Below, in pieces: positions 62,060-64,000 of a DNA stretch of 64,000 nucleotides (positions are counted from its first letter, which is position 1; each line of letters begins with the position of its first letter). The notes below the pieces were generated by a model that worked only from the letters and a program-made list of their open reading frames with translations, was not told the DNA's origin and did no database searches. The position numbers and the translations under genes were made by a program. Origin of the DNA: Tepidisphaera sp. (GTDB taxonomy: Bacteria > Planctomycetota > Phycisphaerae > Phycisphaerales > UBA1924); assembly GCA_016124375.1 (NCBI GenBank), contig WGNV01000009.1, forward strand, positions 62,001-126,000, given 5' to 3'.

Positions 62060-63454
62060 ATGGGTGAAACCAAGACTGTCACGCTGACGCGGGATTTGAC
62101 GCTGACCTCGACGGGGGGCGGCGGGGAGGCGTTGCCGCAGGTTGAGATTCCCAAGCAGTTGGGGGCGGTGGAGCTGGTGCGGGAGATCGGCAAGGGCGGG
62201 ATGGGGGTGGTGTGGCTGGGGCGGGACAACCTGCTGGGGCGGGACGTGGCGGTGAAGTTTCTGCTGCACGCGGTGGCGAGCGAGGATGACCCTGACTTTG
62301 CGCAGTTTCTGGAGGGTGCGCGGGCGGCGGCGGCGCTGCGGCACAAGGGGCTGAACACGGTGCTGCACGCGGACGTGATCAGCGGGGTGCCCTTCATCGT
62401 GATGGAGTATGTGGATGGGCCGACGCTGGGGCAGGTGTTGCAGCGGACGGGGGCGTTGACGCTGGCGGCGACGCGGGTGGTGATGAACGCGGCGTGCGAG
62501 GCGGTGGGCGTGCTGCATGATGCGGGGATCGTGCACCGGGACATCAAGCCGGCGAACATTTTGCTGGGGCAGGACGGGTCGATCGTGCTGACGGACTTTG
62601 GGCTGGCGTGCCCGAGGCCGCGATTGAGCATGGGGAGCCGGGTGGAGGCGGTGGCGGGGACGCCGACGTACATGGCGCCGGAGATGTTCGACAAGAACGT
62701 GTCGGCGCGGAGCGACGTGTATGCGCTGGGCATCACGATGTATGAGTTGCTGATCGGGACGGCGCCGTTCGAGGGGACGCTGGAAGAGGTGCGGGAGGCG
62801 CATCGCTCGACGCCGGTGCCGGTGGAGAACCTGGAGCCGTTCGAGCCGTCGCTGGCGGAGGTGGTGGGGCGGGCGACGAACAAGAACCCGATGTTCCGGC
62901 TGAAGACGGGGTCGTCGATGCTGGTGGCGCTGGAGGAGGCGTTTGCGAAGTGCAACCCGATGGTGAGCAACAAGGCGCGGGGCGAGAGCGAGCTGGCGGC
63001 GCTTACGCAGCGGACGCTGGGGCGGGCGGGGCTGGTGGATGGGGGCTCGAAGGCGACGCCCCAGGTGACGTATTACGACCGGTTGAACACGCTGGTGCAG
63101 AAGCGGAAGGAGTCGGACGGGGGCGAAGGGATTGACCTGGTGGAGCGGGTGTTGGAGGAGGCGAAGTGCTGGCGGTGTTCTTCGCCCTTGAAGGGCGAGC
63201 CGCTGACGGGGCGGTGCCCGGGGTGCTTGCTCCTGGTGCGTGAGGCGATGAGAGCGCGGAGCGGCGGGGACGCGGCGACGACGCCTGTGCCGACGCCGGG
63301 CGCGACGCCATCGAGCGAGCCGGCGGCGGCGCGGGTGAATGAGCCGCCCGCGAAGCCGGGGCCGAACACGACGACAGCGCCGGCGACGACGCCCGCGGGC
63401 AAGGGGCTGCGATCGAAGCTCCGGGCGGCGTGGCGGAATTTTCTTGGTGGGTGA
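62060..63454 (+). CDS. Serine/threonine protein kinase with C-terminal zinc ribbon
   Basis: A 464-residue eukaryote-like kinase of the Pkn type. The glycine loop is IGKGGMGVVWLG (43-54), the catalytic lysine K66, the C-helix Glu E85, the catalytic loop HRDIKPAN (159-166), D179-F-G and APE (206-208). About 75 residues after the kinase lobe there is a four-cysteine zinc ribbon (CWRC and CPGC, about 370-392) and a Pro/Thr/Ala-rich tail ending in a basic helix. No membrane helix or sensor domain is present, so the protein is soluble. Substrates are unknown. An R1 repeat follows 53 bases after the stop. Confidence 0.95.
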   Translation: MGETKTVTLTRDLTLTSTGGGGEALPQVEIPKQLGAVELVREIGKGGMGVVWLGRDNLLGRDVAVKFLLHAVASEDDPDFAQFLEGARAAAALRHKGLNTVLHADVISGVPFIVMEYVDGPTLGQVLQRTGALTLAATRVVMNAACEAVGVLHDAGIVHRDIKPANILLGQDGSIVLTDFGLACPRPRLSMGSRVEAVAGTPTYMAPEMFDKNVSARSDVYALGITMYELLIGTAPFEGTLEEVREAHRSTPVPVENLEPFEPSLAEVVGRATNKNPMFRLKTGSSMLVALEEAFAKCNPMVSNKARGESELAALTQRTLGRAGLVDGGSKATPQVTYYDRLNTLVQKRKESDGGEGIDLVERVLEEAKCWRCSSPLKGEPLTGRCPGCLLLVREAMRARSGGDAATTPVPTPGATPSSEPAAARVNEPPAKPGPNTTTAPATTPAGKGLRSKLRAAWRNFLGG

Positions 63455-63507
63455 GGATGCGGGGGGAGGATTCGGAGACTTTGCGGCGGTGGCGCGCGAT
63501 TGCCACT

Positions 63508-63535
63508 GAGACCCTCGCTTGCGCTTCGGGCTCGT
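63508..63535 (-). repeat. R1 hairpin repeat
   Basis: A perfect-looking 28-base copy, 53 bases after the kinase stop but in the opposite orientation to that gene, one of two exceptions in the family. Confidence 0.78.
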
Positions 63536-63556
63536 GTGGCGCGGGGCGGGGCGTCA

Positions 63557-63562
63557 TAACGT
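63557..63562 (+). promoter_or_regulatory. Candidate -10 hexamer of the metallo-beta-lactamase-fold gene
   Basis: TAACGT lies exactly 6 bases before the ATG at 63569. GAGG in the same gap could be a weak ribosome site instead, so the assignment is open. Confidence 0.33.
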
Positions 63563-63568
63563 TGAGGC

Positions 63569-64000
63569 ATGGACATCCGGGTGATTTCGATTGGGGGGTT
63601 GGCGGCGCATCCGTTGTGGGGGGAGCGGGCGGCGGTGCGGACCGGGCACGCCACGACGACGCTGATATCGAGCGAGGGGCGGCGGGTGCTGGTGGATCCG
63701 GGGCTGCCGTCGCAGGCGCTGGTGGCGCGGCTGGGGGAGCGGGCGAACCTGGCGCCCAAGGACATCACGGATGTGTTTTTGACGAGTTTTCATCCGGAGA
63801 CGCGGCGGGGGTTGTTGGCGTTTGAGGGGGCGAAGTGGTGGATTCATGCGCCGGAGCGCGAGGCGGTGGGCGTGGCGCTGGCGAGCCGCGTGAAGGCGAT
63901 GAGGACGGGGGAGGGGATTGAGGCGGGGGGCGGGCACGATGAGGAGCTGCTGCGGGCGCTGCAGCAGGACATCGCGATTTTGCAGCGGTGCGAGGCGGCG
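63569..64000 (+). CDS. Metallo-beta-lactamase-fold protein, 3' end cut by the window
   Basis: The first 144 residues of an MBL-fold hydrolase. After VRTGHATTTLISSEGRRVLVDPGLPSQAL, the usual strand and turn before the metal site, the place of the THxHxDH motif reads LTSFHPETRRGL, which keeps one His of the first metal pair only. It may be a redox- or structurally altered member, or the ligands may be supplied elsewhere. The rest lies outside the window. The ATG has GAGG close upstream. Nothing nearby explains its role. Confidence 0.75.
   Translation, partial: MDIRVISIGGLAAHPLWGERAAVRTGHATTTLISSEGRRVLVDPGLPSQALVARLGERANLAPKDITDVFLTSFHPETRRGLLAFEGAKWWIHAPEREAVGVALASRVKAMRTGEGIEAGGGHDEELLRALQQDIAILQRCEAA

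Noticed and set aside
61363-62973. 536-codon minus-strand frame joining the AhpD-like gene with the kinase region
   Set aside because: Only its last 143 codons match a protein family; the rest is antisense to the kinase gene.

Overview
The window is GC-rich DNA from a bacterium that most resembles a planctomycete of the class Phycisphaerae. This is an inference from several features: a 16S rRNA gene standing alone with its own promoter and terminator, a set of secreted proteins ending in dockerin-like calcium-binding repeats, very large MoxR/von Willebrand (vWA) operons, short intergenic hairpin repeats, and many genes whose start codon lies 5-9 bases after a -10-like hexamer. No transposase, phage gene, CRISPR array or tRNA was recognised. 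Both window ends cut a gene.

Layout. 0-8 kb: an Hsp70 (HscA-like) fragment converges on a TPR/O-GlcNAc-transferase-like gene, followed by a TPR protein with a DUF4062-like front, a DUF1579 secreted protein and a zinc-ribbon membrane protein. 8.1-10.3 kb: the solitary 16S rRNA unit on the minus strand (promoter, boxA-like site, leader, gene, trailer hairpins, terminator). 10.4-26.2 kb: ten minus-strand genes in tight runs: an ABC permease gene, permease + NHL lipoprotein + giant vWA protein, then MoxR, DUF58, BatA-like vWA protein, a secreted membrane protein, and an ABC ATPase and permease. Most junctions in these runs are 4-base ATGA or GTGA overlaps.

26.3-31.9 kb: an M24 peptidase; accB and accC separated by a 528-bp element that carries an S23-type four-helix-bundle gene between perfect 40-bp inverted repeats; a class V aminotransferase; a glycine-rich RRM protein. 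32.1-42.5 kb: five secreted dockerin-type proteins (three are tandem paralogues) interrupted by a class II DAHP synthase. 42.5-52.3 kb: an orphan nuoD, a methyltransferase, a DUF2314 protein, metK, a saccharopine-dehydrogenase-like enzyme, a HEPN-like gene of different composition, repeat-rich spacers and purM. 52.6-64 kb: a hybrid histidine kinase, obg, two glycosyltransferases, cysS, a TetR gene beside an AhpD-like gene with two matching operators, a second AhpD-like gene, a Ser/Thr kinase and the start of a metallo-beta-lactamase-fold gene.

Themes. (1) A 28-bp hairpin repeat recurs ten times and eight copies sit just after a stop codon, oriented with the upstream gene. (2) Three inverted-repeat elements of similar plan are present: one carries the S23 gene, one has no gene, and one of a second sequence type has been absorbed into the 3' coding end of obg. 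(3) By eye, base composition of the plus strand turns from C-rich to G-rich near 52.3 kb regardless of gene direction, as at a replication origin. Residue numbers below are counted from the chosen start codon. All family calls come from reading the translations, without database searches.
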